DNA from: Sweltsa coloradensis
Taxonomy: Eukaryota; Arthropoda; Insecta; Plecoptera; Chloroperlidae
Assembly: GCA_024449915.1 (NCBI GenBank)
Contig: JAMZAV010000917.1
Span: 124,001-188,000 of the forward strand
Length of the DNA: 64,000 nucleotides
Reading direction: 5' to 3'
Shown here: positions 36,561 to 48,768 of the stretch, one piece after another
Layout of the letters: the number at the start of each line of letters is the position of its first letter
Position numbering within the stretch: position 1 is the first letter of the stretch
Notes under the pieces: generated by a model
Seen by the model: the letters and a program-made list of their open reading frames with translations, nothing else
Told to the model about the DNA's origin: nothing
Databases searched by the model: none
Translations under genes and position numbers: made by a program

Positions 36561-37590
36561 TTTAAAGAGAACACGAGACAGTTTCCGGCTGCCCCTCCCA
36601 TCTGTTGTCGCACTCGAGGGTTGTCGAACCTCGACAACAGTGACAACACGGCCTGATCAGTGGATCACGCACCCCTGCATCTGATCAAGTAGTCTCTATA
36701 CACACACATGGCGTGCCCGCTGCATTTACATGGCCCGCGCACCGTTTAGAACAAGTTTACAGCCAGCGGTTAATTGTTTTAGTTTTGTTGTGGTGGTGTA
36801 CTCTACGTGTACGTCAACACAACAACATTGATGCAAAGATAACACTTGTTTGGGAAAACTAAGTTCCCGAGATAACACGCACGGTATAGCAGCGGGTGAA
36901 AGGGGAAGCACCTTAAAGTGTTGAGTTCTTGACTCTGGGGATACCAACATGTAGTTTTTTTCTGGTTTGATTGGTTTAAGGGCGCACCACCCCTAAGGTT
37001 ATTATGCGTCTTCACTGTGGGGAGGCTACACCAGTTTACCCTCTTCAGTTGACAAACTAGGTAATGAGTTGGGAAGGAATAACCAGGGTTGTTAGCAGGA
37101 CGCCACTCGATTGGCAGTATCGCCTTTCCAATTTAAAATAATATATTTTTAAAAACCTTTGGTAACTCAGTTAGAATTGTCGGTGGCTGCATGGGAACAA
37201 AGTCAACAAACCCATGACATCCTGAATAAGAGTAACTGCTAAGTTACAATTGGCGCCCAACTTAAAGGATGACACATTTCCTTAATCGTGAACGCGATAC
37301 GCATGTTGAACTTGGCGTTAGGTTGACGTTTAAGTTAACGCCAATCATATACAGGCTTAACTTAACACGTATATATAAGCGACGTGCTACCTCTATAGGA
37401 AGTATATCTGGTTTGCGGTGTGACTTTCCCAAACAGGAAATTGGTAATAATATAGCCCATTGTAGCAGATTACGATAGTGTTACATTTGTACAGGACACG
37501 TTATTTCCTTTGACTTGTCAACCACACGAAGTCCGCTCCCCAAACTTGAACACAACTCTGTGGTTATTCCTTATTGCCCGGACCCACGCA
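36561..37590. other. No supported gene
   Basis: Somewhat higher GC than the average of the window between 36560 and 36900. Short frames at 36726-37015 (minus) and 37269-37478 (plus) have no recognisable domain. Confidence 0.35.
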
Positions 37591-37594
37591 TGTG

Positions 37595-37855
37595 TTAATT
37601 GCCGCCAGGTCCTAAACACGAACCCCGATCAGTAACCACGTGTTGTTCTGTTATCAGCTGTTGATCAGACTGATGTCCTTGCTGATCAACGCCTCCATCT
37701 GTAGATAGAGCTATTAGAGGACATGTCGTGTCGTCCCCACTTGTGTTCTGTAGGTCAGACAAGATCTGGTGGGTGTACGCTAAACACACGACACCCTCGG
37801 TGACCGAGCTCTTTTGTTTGGGATATTGTGTTAATAAGTTAATAGTCACTATCAT
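37595..37855 (-). CDS. Candidate coding exon, unrecognised
   Basis: An 86-codon frame with clearly higher GC than its surroundings and a balanced, polar amino-acid composition (Gln, Asp, Thr, Ser, Gly; e.g. DGGVDQQGHQSDQQL). This is unlike the Phe/Ile/Lys-rich chance frames elsewhere in the window. It ends at a TAA. No known domain is visible and no strong splice acceptor lies just upstream, so it could be a terminal exon with a distant start, a small gene, or chance. Confidence 0.25.
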   Translation of the reverse strand: MIVTINLLTQYPKQKSSVTEGVVCLAYTHQILSDLQNTSGDDTTCPLIALSTDGGVDQQGHQSDQQLITEQHVVTDRGSCLGPGGN

Positions 37856-37976
37856 TTCCCGTATTAATATGGCATAAGTCGACTCTCAAGCCTAACTAAG
37901 CTCTAACAGAAGCACGAGACAAAAAACGGATATGCCATAATGTTAGTGATCACTGACTTACTGAACACCGACAGTG

Positions 37977-38226
37977 TTGGCTCGAGCGTAAAGTGCGTGA
38001 CTCCAATTCGGGAGGTCCCGAGTTTAAGTCCCGTGCTCCCGTCGAGATCGACCGACAATCCTGACTGAAGTTTTTTGCGAGGTTTTCTTTAGCCAATAGT
38101 GCGAATACAAGTGGTTGAGTCCACTTAAACATGCGGCTGCCCTCGGACATCCCTTCACAATCTTATCCGCAACATACCTGAAGAGGGGCATGAATTGCTC
38201 CCTGGGCAGGATTCCCACAAAAATTA
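37977..38226 (+). repeat. SINE family A copy, near full length
   Basis: Begins accgacagtgttggctcgag, has a B-box-like 'gagtttaagtcccg', the body 'gaccgacaatcctgactgaa', and ends 'tgggcaggattcccacaaaa'. A small internal duplication ('gtcccgagtttaagtcccgt') distinguishes it. Confidence 0.85.
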
Positions 38227-38245
38227 TAGTTATTATACGATTTTA

Positions 38246-38510
38246 TATCCCATCGAGACCGGCAATCCTGACTGAAAGTTTTCATTAGTTCTGATGCGGG
38301 AGGTCTTGGGTACGAATACTGCCACTGGCAATCATCACTGAATGTTTCTCCAATGTTTTCTTTAGTCGTGAATGAGAATGAAAGGTGTTGAGTCGTCTTA
38401 TAAACAGCCCTTGTATATTTCCTTACATTAACATAAACATTACTAAGGTATCACCTGAAGAGTGCCCGGTTGTCTTTGAACAGGTTTCCTATACGAGATA
38501 TTTAACCACC
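38246..38510 (+). repeat. SINE family A fragments (second copy, rearranged)
   Basis: Directly follows the previous copy: 'cccatcgagaccggcaatcc', then a second head-like piece 'gatgcgggaggtcttgggta', 'ctggcaatcatcactgaatg', and a diverged body ending 'tttgaacaggtttcctatac'. This looks like one SINE inserted into or recombined with another. Confidence 0.6.
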
Positions 38511-38785
38511 ACAGTTCTAGCGCTGGTTTCGAACCCGTGACCTCCTGCAGGGCCCCGTGACCCAACACCGAACAAGGTCAGGTCGGGTCACATAGCCTTG
38601 TTTGTCTCGGAGGCAACAACATCACGAGCCAAGACATCGTGAGTCACGTGACTATAGGGTCTTCTGGGAAGTCTGCCTGAGGCCTTCATAGCCCATTGTA
38701 CGAGAAACGTTCAAATATTTAGTTTGTACGTCAATCCGTCTGCTAACGTTGATTAGACTTTTGTTGCTTTACTAATGCAATGATG
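38511..38785. other. Reverse SINE A head scrap, otherwise unidentified
   Basis: 'ggtttcgaacccgtgacctc', then 'ctgcagggcc', at 38525-38555 is a reverse B-box as in family A. No gene. Confidence 0.4.
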
Positions 38786-38789
38786 ACGA

Positions 38790-38900
38790 CAATCACAAAA
38801 AACACAAGCCTTATGCGGGAATTGAACCCGCGTCCTCTTAGTGTAATACGCTTCGGACCAACGGCCTAATCGTATGTTCCATGGCGGACAGATATAGTGA
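38790..38900 (-). repeat. SINE family B head
   Basis: 'gcgggaattgaacccgcgtc', then 'ctcttagtgtaatacgcttc' and 'ggaccaacggcctaatcgta', is the reverse complement of the family B tRNA-like head (compare 11820-11862). Confidence 0.65.
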
Positions 38901-39244
38901 TATCACTATAAGTCAAAGATTTGTGCGTGTCTTTTGTAAATAATTAATGTAACAGCTGAAGGCTTTGTCACAAAGTTGTGACGATGATTTACAAGTCAGT
39001 GACGAAGCTAATCTTAACATGCTATGGCAAATATCTGACTCACAACGGAAGTTGGATTCTCATTTTAACATATTATCACTTCATTTCTGTCTGACCGAGC
39101 CAAATACGTGGGATTTAACTTGCGATTAAAATAATAATTATTACTCATTTCTACAGGCGCCATCATTATTTTGTGATGTAATATCAGCAACAACTATGGC
39201 ATGGTGACATTAAGTGGATGGTGCGCACAGCGTTGCACACCACA
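38901..39244. other. No gene seen
   Basis: Unidentified AT-rich DNA. Confidence 0.4.
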
Positions 39245-39396
39245 TAAGGGGCAATACATGCCGTCTTGCTAGGTATGTTGGAGTTAGAGATGTCCGACTC
39301 TGAGGACTTTAACAGGACTCAAAACTTGAGAAAAAAACATTTCCGTTGTCTGCTATCGAACCAGTGACCTCCCGAATCAGAGCCATACGCGTGAGT
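39245..39396 (-). repeat. SINE family A copy, truncated head
   Basis: Reverse orientation: 'gggcaatacatgccgtcttg', a compressed body, then 'atcgaaccagtgacctcccg', 'aatcagagccatacgcg' (reverse B-box and loop). It stops before the A-box, where 'tagagatgggtcgtttgaac' begins. Confidence 0.6.
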
Positions 39397-40525
39397 AGAG
39401 ATGGGTCGTTTGAACGTGCATGTAGAGTTTAAACGTTTAGAGTTGTATATAAACGTGTAAACAAGACAGTAAAATAAACTTTTAAAAAATATTTATATAA
39501 GTGAAATGTTATTTTGTTATCACTTTTATAGCCTACACAAACACAGGCTAATATATTAGGTCAACAATTTTCTAAAAGTGCTTAATTTTGGTGGAGGTGC
39601 CGGGTCATTAAGTCGAGTGTGAGGATATAACAGTTGTTAATTATTCGTCGGCCGGTCATAAGTGCAACATTACGATTTTTGTTGTAGAAAATAGGGCAAC
39701 GTTTAAATGTTTAAACGCGAAAATTTCAAGGGGTTCGCGTAAGCGTAACGCATGATTACCTCGGTCGGTGTAGAGTGTATAAGATGATAGGTGTTGGATT
39801 CCAGAATGCGCCATTATGACTATGAAAAACTTCCGTCACAATTGCCGCTGTACTTACTTACAAGTTACTGCTTCTTCAAAGAGCACCGGTAAATGAATAC
39901 GTTTTATGTATAGTTCGTAACGGAATGCCCATTAAACTATTATTACCCATCAACTCGGTACTAATGACGTAAAGCAAAGTGCAAACGTGTTAGGCGCATG
40001 TTCCAGTGAGAGAATCGTAATCGACACGGTGATAAACAGGCGCATTAAGTTTGTACGTATACAAACTTTAATTACAGAAGAAAATGTGTTTTTTACTATA
40101 GCCTAAGAACTATGGGTAAACACATACGATAGATTACTAATTTCTTTAATACTATTCTTAAATAAACTTTTACAATGTTCTAACATTGAGGATCTGGACA
40201 AGGGAATTAAAAAAATTATAACTTTACTATAAAATGTAGTTGATGTTCTATTAAATTCGTTGGTACAACCATAATTAATGCTCTTGAGTAGGCCTGCAAG
40301 AGTTTAAGCCAATATTGTGAAACGATTGTATACGACGACTTGTCGTCTTTATTCCAACCCCGGGAACCAAATAATAAGTCTGACGAAAAATCGAAAAACT
40401 TACTTTATAGAAACAGCAAGAAAAAAAAAGCTTGAGTAAAAGAAGAGCGCCTTGCGGAAAGAAACAAGTGCTTTAAAAATTGGGGAAAAGGGACGATTCT
40501 TCTTCTGAGTTGTTTTAAAAACGTT
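39397..40525. other. Possible decayed DNA transposon end, otherwise unidentified
   Basis: 'tagagatgggtcgtttgaac' with nearby 'gtttaaacgttt' motifs, and 'gtttaaatgtttaaacgcga' ~300 bp later, has the flavour of hAT-like subterminal sequence, but no TIR pair or duplication could be shown. No coding signal. Confidence 0.25.
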
Positions 40526-40529
40526 CCTT

Positions 40530-43500
40530 TATAGGGGGGTCTGTAACCTAACAATCGTGAAAATCGTGTTTAAAAAGCGTGAAAATTTCCAAAATTATAA
40601 TATGCCCACGAAAAAACCCAAAAAAATTTAGGGCCCCCAAGCCCGATTCTTAACTTAATAGCTATTAAATTAATTTTTTTATAAATTTTGAAATGAATTT
40701 AAAATTTTAAAAAAAAAAGGGAATGAAATGGCAAGTTTGGAATCAAATAAAAGCTGGTGTCAAAGAAAAACAAAAATATAAAGCTTAAATCAATGTGATT
40801 TTTACTTATAAGATTGCCCTTTAAATTTTAATTAATTTAATTAAGCTTAATCAAATTTAAAAAAAATACACAATATGATCGGTATATGCGCATTAAATGA
40901 CATTTGGAGCACCAACACACAAAATCTTTGGCCCCAATACAAACCCTTTATTTTTCTTTGAAATTAAATTAATTAGTTTGAAAATTACATTGCAATACAC
41001 ATGCTATTAAAATTTTGGAGAAAAGCGGTAGTTTAGTATAAAATAAAAGCTGTTTTTTAAAGAAAAACTTTAATTTAAACAAACACAAAAGATTTTATTA
41101 CTTAGATATGACCAATTTAAATTTAAATAATTAAAAAACTTATTAAATTTTAAAAAAAACACGTTTTGATCGGCACATGCGTTTTTAAATGACTTTTGGA
41201 AGTCATCCACCAAAAAGTCTTAGGGCCCCAAAAACAAATCTCTTTTACTTTCATTGAAATTTAAATTAATTAAAAAAAAAATTACACTGCAATAGATCCC
41301 AATTTTAAAATTTTAGGGGAAGCAGCATTTTTAGTATAAAAATAAGATTTTTTTTTTTTTTTTAAAAAAAACAATCCCATAAGCACAATTTTTTGTTGGC
41401 AACTTACTCATTTTTAAATTTAAGGACATTATTTAATAATTTTTATCAAAATTGAAAAAATTACGAAATGAAAAAATTAAAGAGGGCATTTTAAAATTTT
41501 AAATGACTGACCAATAAATTTAAAATTTCAACGAAATCTCAGGCATGTAATTATTTTCTATGAAAAAAAAACAGGTTTTTTAAAAACAAAAGTTTAAAAC
41601 GTCTCGTGTAATGGTTTTTTAGTATGAAACACAATATAGAAAAAATTTCCCCAAAATAAGGTGGCTAGCGTAGGCAACTATCTTTTTTAGATCCATGACT
41701 GAAAAATAAGAACCTAGGTTAAAACAATTTTATTTGCCAAAGGGAAAATACTAGGCCACTAAAAATATCTTTAAACCTGTACCATGAATGGTTTTTCACA
41801 ACCAAGAGAGTTTCAACACAAAGGCAGCATTGCAAAGCCATAAGGGTTTCCCCGAGCATCGATATTGTGAAAAGTGTAAACAAGTTTAACCGGGCCCAAA
41901 ACTGCGTGTGACAGATGATCGCCGTGTTACTGTAAAAACAGCTTTTGGGCAAATAAATTAAAATTGAAATTAAAAATAATAAAAGTGTGGCGACGATGGG
42001 GGGGGGGGGGGGTATACTTTTGAAAAGACCACTTTAACGTTCTCGGTGATTGGTTAAAAGAAAGGGGGGGATTGAGTTCTTTTGAAGCGGAATCACAACT
42101 TCGAGAAGAGGTGATAAAATTTATATTGGAAAAACGAAAGAGTTTGTTTTGCCCATCAAGTTATTTTGTCAGCTCTTTAATTTTTAAGGTGAGAGTTGGG
42201 AGGCAGACATTTCCAGAATTGTCGCGGGGTGTTTGAGGGATTACAGAGAAAAGAAGTGTTGTTAAGTTCCAAACGGGGGTTGGTACACGGTCATGGCTTT
42301 AGAAACTTTGCTGCTAATGTTTTTAAAATTTTACCGGGTACTAAATACAAGTATGTAGATACATGAACTTTTTTTCCCGGGAGTTGCTCTAGCCAACATA
42401 CTCGGGGGGTTTGTCCGTATTTTGTAAAACCCCCTTGGAGTTCCAACCAAACCCCCTTTGAAGGAAGGATTTTGAACTGGGAAACTTTACCTCTCGGAGA
42501 AGCAAGAACGGTTTCCTCGAAACCTACGATCAAATGACAAACAAAAAAAACAAAATAATTAAATCTGATGCTGGGGATTGTGGTCAAAGACAACCAGAAG
42601 CACTTTTTAAAAGGATGGGTTTTCCCTTTCCCCAAGTAGCAAGAATCTTTAACGACTTCGAATTGCACGTAGGCCACACTGCATTGAAAGTCGTTTTTAA
42701 ACAAAAATTTTGAATTGGTGGATATTTATGAAGATGGAACCATTGAAGAGAGAACCTAATGGTTTCCTTGATAAGAAAACGTGTGATGGATTCTGATGCG
42801 AGTCTCCATGAAGTCTGACTGGAATTGGCGAAGCAAATACAATACATACGTACAGGAAAGATTGAGGAGTGCGGGGGTTCATTTTACAAACATATTTCTA
42901 GAAAACAATCAAAAAAAACATTTGGAAATAAGTCGCGATCAAAGTAAGTTTTCGCCAAAAAGAATGCCATTGTTTCGAGGTTTTTATTTTAAGTCAGGTC
43001 AGGACGGTGACCCCTAATCATTTTGACATGAAAACGAAATTATCTCCGTCTTTGAATGACTTGCGTTGGGGTGGGGGGTAATTTTCCTTATTTTTCATAT
43101 TTCATTGCCCCTTCCCTGACGACCCCTCGACGACGATGACACTACGAAAGATGCGAAAACAAGACGACCCCGAGTGAGAACCCCCCTTTCTCCCCTTTTC
43201 CGTGGTGGGTTTTACCAGCATGGGCCCCCCCCCCCCCCTAAGTTAGAGTGGTGCATTATGACCTAACGGGTTTGAGCGTCCTTAATCCAAATAAACAATT
43301 TTTTTTTAGACTTTAAGAACTGTGGTACCCCTTTGGCGTTGGAAGAAAAAGAGGTATTACCGTGCATGAGGGGTTCTTTTTTGGGAAAGAGAAAAATACA
43401 GAATTGCATTTTAGCATGCGTTTACATTTTTTAGGGCGGCACAATGTCGTCATTTGCGGGACGGGAAAAAAAAAAGCAATGTAGGTTATGGAAAACGTTT

Positions 43501-44650
43501 GCAAAATTCCAGGTTTGCAAACGTCGGATTCTCCCATTAAAATTTTTGATGAACATTTTGCGTTGCTTACGGTCAAAACAATTTTTATAAAAAAGTGTCC
43601 CTATTTGAAAGAAAAAGGAAGCAGAAATATTTTTTTATCGGAAAAAAAAAAGGTTTCATTTTCAAAAACCCCTCCTACAGAAGCTGCCCCTTTTAAAAAA
43701 AAGTCGGCTCAGACAAGCTGATAACATGTAATAAACTCTAATTTTTTACTATTTAAATATGTTTAAAAATACCCATGGTGTGTAATTTTTTTTGAAATTT
43801 ATCACATTATCAACTTTATTGATCAAACAAGACTATATTAAACTTTAAAAAAAGCTTTTATTGGTACTAAAAAATGACCGCGTTTATCCAATTTTAAATT
43901 TGGAGCATATTGCAATGTAAATTTTTCAATCAATAATTTTAATGCAATGAAAGTTCAGAGATTTGTTTTTGGGGTCATAAGATTTTGTTGGGATGCTTCC
44001 AAAGCATTTAATAGCATGTGCCCATAAATCGTGTTTTTTTTAAAATTAATGAAGAAATTTAAAATTTATTATTAAATTAGGGTATATCTAAGTAAAAATA
44101 AATTTTTGTTAGTTTTAAATTTTAGTTTTTTTTTTAAAAAACAGCTTTTATTTGGTACCCAACATGACCGCTTTCTTAAATTTTAAAATGATGGTATTGT
44201 AATTAATTTATCAATCTAAAATTTAATTTCAATGAAAGAACGAGATTTTTATTAGGGCCCTAAGATTTGTGTGTTGGGACTACCCCAAAGTCATTCAAGC
44301 CAAAAAAACCGATCATATTGGATTTTTAAATTTAATTAAGCTTAATTTAAATTTAAATTTAAAATTTAAAGGTCATATCTTGTAAGTAATAACACATTGA
44401 TTAAGTGTTAATTTTTTTTTTTTCTCTTGACACAGCTTTTATTTTATTCCAAAATTGACCCTTTCATTCCATTTTGTATTTTTAATTGCATTTCAATGAT
44501 AAAATAATTATTTAATAGCCTAAAGTTGAAGAGATCGGACTTGGGGCCATAAATTTTGGGTTTATCGGGTAATTTGTAAATTTAAGAATGTTCAGCTTTA
44601 ATCACGATTTTTCAGATTTTTACTTCACGAGGGCCACAGACTCCACATTT
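40530..44650. mobile_element. Large foldback element: ~1 kb inverted arms built of ~295-bp tandem units
   Basis: The left arm (about 40530-41560) and right arm (about 43740-44650) are diverged reverse complements, each of about three tandem units. The marker 'aaataaaagctg' recurs at 40746, 41042 and 41340, and its complement 'cagcttttattt' at about 43853, 44143 and 44433. Matched unit features include 'tatgatcggt', 'ccaacacacaaa.tctt.ggccc' and 'ttgaaattaaatt'. The outermost blocks also pair ('cccaagcccgattctt' with the reverse of 'aagagatcggacttgggg'). Inverted arms made of tandem subrepeats around a unique centre is the architecture of foldback (FB-type) transposons. The boundaries are approximate and no target duplication was identified. 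Homopolymers look inflated throughout. Confidence 0.7.
42085..43017 (+). pseudogene. Shredded coding remnants inside the large foldback, unrecognised
   Basis: Several protein-like runs occur on the plus strand in different frames and in a consistent order: one with LREEVIKFILEKRKS (about 42085-42240), one with WEADISRIVAGCLRDYREK (about 42200-42260), one with GHGFRNFAANVFKILPG (about 42290-42365), one with LFKRMGFPFPQVARIFNDF (about 42470-42708), one with ELVDIYEDGTIEERT (about 42705-42752), then DWNWRSKYNTYVQERL (42796-43017). Frame changes coincide with homopolymer runs. This fits a decayed or error-ridden gene carried by the element, but I recognise no transposase or other family. The long minus-strand frame 42291-42704 overlaps it and could be the real one instead. 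Confidence 0.3.
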
Positions 44651-47008
44651 GAAGATATTGATGAAATGTTTTTCCTTGGGGGGGCCCCAAGCGCTTTTTA
44701 AAAGTCACAAACCGTGCTTGTTTGATATTTTTCCCCTTTCAAAGTCTGAGAACAGTGTCAAAAAAGACAAAACAGGGGAACGAGGAAGGTAGACGAAACA
44801 CGTTTTTTCAGTTAATACTTTTGGGAAATTTTTTGTGTTCTTCCTTTGATAAAAATACCCTTTTTTAAAAGTGTTAAAAGAAAATAGAAAATTTTGCTTT
44901 TTTCCCATTGACGATATTCCCCTTTTCAACTGACGACAGTGACAAAGAAATTTGAGAAAATCTCGTGAGCCGAATTTAAATTCACAAATTCTGTGAGTTT
45001 AATTTTTTTAAAACATTTTGAACCCCTTTACCAGTTTTTTAGAATCTTTAAATCTGAAGCGCAACCCTCTAAAGGTGGAAATTAGCATCTTAACAACAAC
45101 GACGTCACCCAAACCCAAAAAAAAATAATTTTTTTAGTAGAAATTTCTGAATTATACCGACATCATTCAAAAGTTTCAGGGGCATATTTGATTTTATGAA
45201 AAACTTGACAGAAATTTAACGATTTAATACACAATTGCACCGATAAATGAGATCATAATCTGTTGGGTTTGTTCAATTTATTTAAGACGTTTGAAAACAT
45301 AGCTGTTTTTTTAGGCCGGAGCAGAAAGCGCTGTTACGATAATGGGAAAACATTTCATGAGCCCCATTGTAAACCGAGTTAGCGAATAGAGTGTATTTTG
45401 GCGTGAATTTAATATTGCGCGTTTTTAGTAAAGTGACTTTGTTAGGTTGTGTGGTGGTTGCTAGGCAAAGAAACACATCGACCAAAGCTCTTTGGAGTCA
45501 ACAAATTTTGGTTCCCCGGGGGTTTAAATTGAATGATCGGAAAAGGGAAATTTGATTTTTATTACCTTGCTGTCTCACTTTTTAAAAGGGTACACTCGGA
45601 TAAGTGGTTTTAAAACAATTAGCGCAACTGCAAGGCAGGAACAGTAAACACACATGTTGCTGGCTTTGACGAAAAAAATTTTGAAAACTAGCAAAATGTC
45701 ACGAAGGGAAAAAAGAATGACTAATAAAAGCCATGGGCACACTTAAAAATTATTTTTATCTTGAACAATTTTTAATTTGATTGTTAACTATTGTTTTTTT
45801 TCCATGATGGCATGAGCATGAAGTTTCATATACGTTGGTTGGTTACTGCCCGTACGAATGAATACCTACATAGTTTGCCAAAAGACAAATATAAGGTTTT
45901 GAAATAAAATTTAAACTGGGTGGGTTTAAAAAATTAAAATACAAATGCGCGTACATGCCCCCACCGCTTGAGCCACCGTTGACGGTTTTGTGTTCTTTTT
46001 CTCTTCCCTGTTTGTTTATTACGTCTAGATAGTGAGGATTGAGAACTACATTCTGAAACAGGTATCTTTTATAAGAACATGAAATATGTGCGCTTCATAA
46101 CATCTCCTCCTGCCATCCTTCCTTCCTGGCACCGCCACCTCGGTCTGACGTCACGCTAAACCACAGCCTTGTAAATGATGCATGGGGTTCCCACTCGAGA
46201 TAAACGGAGTTTCCCAGAAGAAAAGCGTATACAAATAACTCTACGTACAAGTGTTAGCATAAGGAAGCGTCGTTTTCAAACGGGACTAGGGAGGCCAATA
46301 ATCAGGTGGTTGTGAGAGGGGTGGCTCAGTAGCTACTGCGACGACAAGTATACAGTGAAACTAAAACCCTAACCAAGATAAAGACAACTACGACCATACG
46401 AGTCATCAACAAAGAAGAGGGGGATAATACATACTATATACTTTCCTGATAGCAAACTATAAGGTAAATAATGGAAGGACAAATTGTTCCGTAAACCCTA
46501 CATTAAACGACCTGACCGCGACAAAAACCAGGGTGTTTTTTTTATTTAGATCATAAAAAGCATTGATTTAAATCAAATGCACTTTTCCTTCATTTTGAGC
46601 AACAAACACATGAGTTCTAACTGATTTATGGACAAAGATTTTCTTTGACACCCTTTTTTTAATTAGATTTTCTGAAACGCCTGTGAATGTATTTGATTCG
46701 CTCACCAACTTGACAAGTTTTGAAACACTGATATTGTTATCGAAAAAAATCGAAAAAATCTGATTAAAAATCGAAAAATTCACACACCCTGAGTCAAAAA
46801 CTAGCATGCCTCCTTCTCAACACTTGACTATAACAGGCCAAGTACTAAGTATGGAACATATTGCAGACTCGACGTGCTATTGACTACACACAAATGCCAT
46901 CCTGGTATGAATATTTTATGCCATTACTTCCCTAATCATTACGACAATCTACACTCGGAAAATTCGCTGTTCCTCTAACTAAACTTTTCCGACATAATTA
47001 TTCTATCA
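44651..47008. other. No supported gene
   Basis: 44650-45600 continues the homopolymer-rich character of the foldback, and whether it belongs to the element is unclear. 45600-47000 is ordinary AT-rich DNA. The minus-strand ORF 46568-46807 has no recognised domain. Confidence 0.35.
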
Positions 47009-47807
47009 CTAGGAAAACGCTAAAGTCCCGCCGCGTTGATGGATGAGCTTTTTAATTATAAAATGTAAATATCAATTTAAAATAATAAAAACATATTAAC
47101 ACGGCCCATACAAAGCAATCATTAGGTCTGTTGGATCTTTGATTGTTTGTAACAAGGCTGTGAGTAAGGTATAAAATCTCCTGTGAAGTTTTCATACAAG
47201 GCTGTGAGAAAGATCTAAAATCTATATTTTCGTGCTATTTGGGCGGATTCTGACCAAACGGGTGGAACTACAACGTTCATATTTCACATGGACATTAAGG
47301 TAAGGGTGATGTATTGACTTTTGAAAGAAAAAGTTGAAAAGCTAGCCAGAAATCTATAGAAATAAAGGTTTTAATATTTAACACCTCAAAAAACCCAAAT
47401 TAAAAGTTAAAACCTTTATTTCTATAGATTCTGGCTAACTTTTGCAACTTTTTCTTTCAAACGTCAATACATCACCGTTACCTTAATGTGCATGTGAAAT
47501 ATGAACGTTGTAGCCCCACCCGTTTGGTCAGAATCGGTCCAAATGTCACGAAAATATCGCACTAAAAATCGAAAAAAATCGTAAAAGTACGATATTCATG
47601 AGAAATATTTCTTCGATTGTACCCAAAAACGTGGCAAGTCTAAGTTCAGAGAAAACGAAGGTGTGTCAAATTTTCATCAAGATCGCATATGCCGTTTGCC
47701 CGGTAGAGAGCAAACAAACAGACGGAAAAAAAAAAAAAAAAAAAAAAACACCCGAGCTAATTTTTTTGGGGGGTCGGTGAAATTGAAGTCTTCGCTTCGC
47801 TCATCCA
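47009..47807 (-). mobile_element. HINE / Helentron-like element, copy 5
   Basis: Plus strand runs CTAGGAAAACGCTAAAGTCC ... TTCGCTCATCCA with the inverted GGATGAGC at ~47040. Unlike the others, its two internal units are in inverted orientation: 'cacatggacattaaggtaag' at ~47287 versus 'ccttaatgtgcatgtgaaat' at ~47480. This makes an internal foldback. The tail-side block has an A run at 47725-47748. Confidence 0.87.
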
Positions 47808-48768
47808 AATATTTCCACACACACTATTCATGTGGTTAGTGGTTACTGCCGATAGACCAGCTCATACGGTGTCTCACAAGATTATGAGTGGAAAGGAGAG
47901 GCTTGAATAAGTTAACTATGTTTTAAGTTTTCTTTACACAAAATGGTCCGGGATATACACGTAAATTTGAGATCGAACCTGTCACCTTTGCCGCTTGAGA
48001 TGTAATTAGGAATCAAATTAATTAACTAGACTATAATAATAGATCATATCAACTAGTCTGCGCAGACTGGTGGTAAATTAGTCCCCCGCTAAGGGACCTC
48101 GTCTAACTATAGGGTGGCTGGTTATAATGTCCCACTCCCATCAGAGGGGACGCAAGGACTCCCTCATGGTTTCTATGTATGCAACGATGCTCTCAGACCA
48201 GAGAGGAAATTATTTTCCTCAATCATCTAATGCGCTGAGTTGCATTTCCTCTATGGGGTCTGGTTCACAGGGAATACAGCCCATGTCATGCGATAAGAAA
48301 AGCTGGCTGGCGGAGACGAAGATACGATATGGAGGCCGCTGTTTCAAAACAAGCAAAATAAGTCAAACATGATAGGTCAAATTTGATATACGTACATTAA
48401 AAAATATTTTCAAAAACCTTATCAAGGATTGTTTTATGAGAAAGTGACTTTAAATACGAATTTGGGCTTTTGAACTCTTATTTTTTCAACTTTACAAACC
48501 GAGATTGGAAAATATATTGGTGTTAAGTGTTAATTGAGGTTTAGGAATGTCAAATGTGATTATAACACAATATACTAAATGATATGTTTTATCGGTATAA
48601 ACGGCGTAGATAGCAACATCAGAGCATATGACATGAAGGAGGAATCGATCCAATTTACTGTACTAAAAACAATAACGAGCAGCAAGAATGATGACAAGAA
48701 ATGATTTTAGTTGCGGCATTCAACGTAGATGATGTTTTAAAAGGGATGTCTCGCTTCGTTGTCTTTGT
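47808..48768. other. No supported gene
   Basis: Unidentified DNA with a 14-bp perfect palindrome AGTCTGCGCAGACT at 48055-48068 and a reverse tRNA-like box at about 47970. The 81-codon frame at 48127-48372 has no known domain. Confidence 0.35.
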
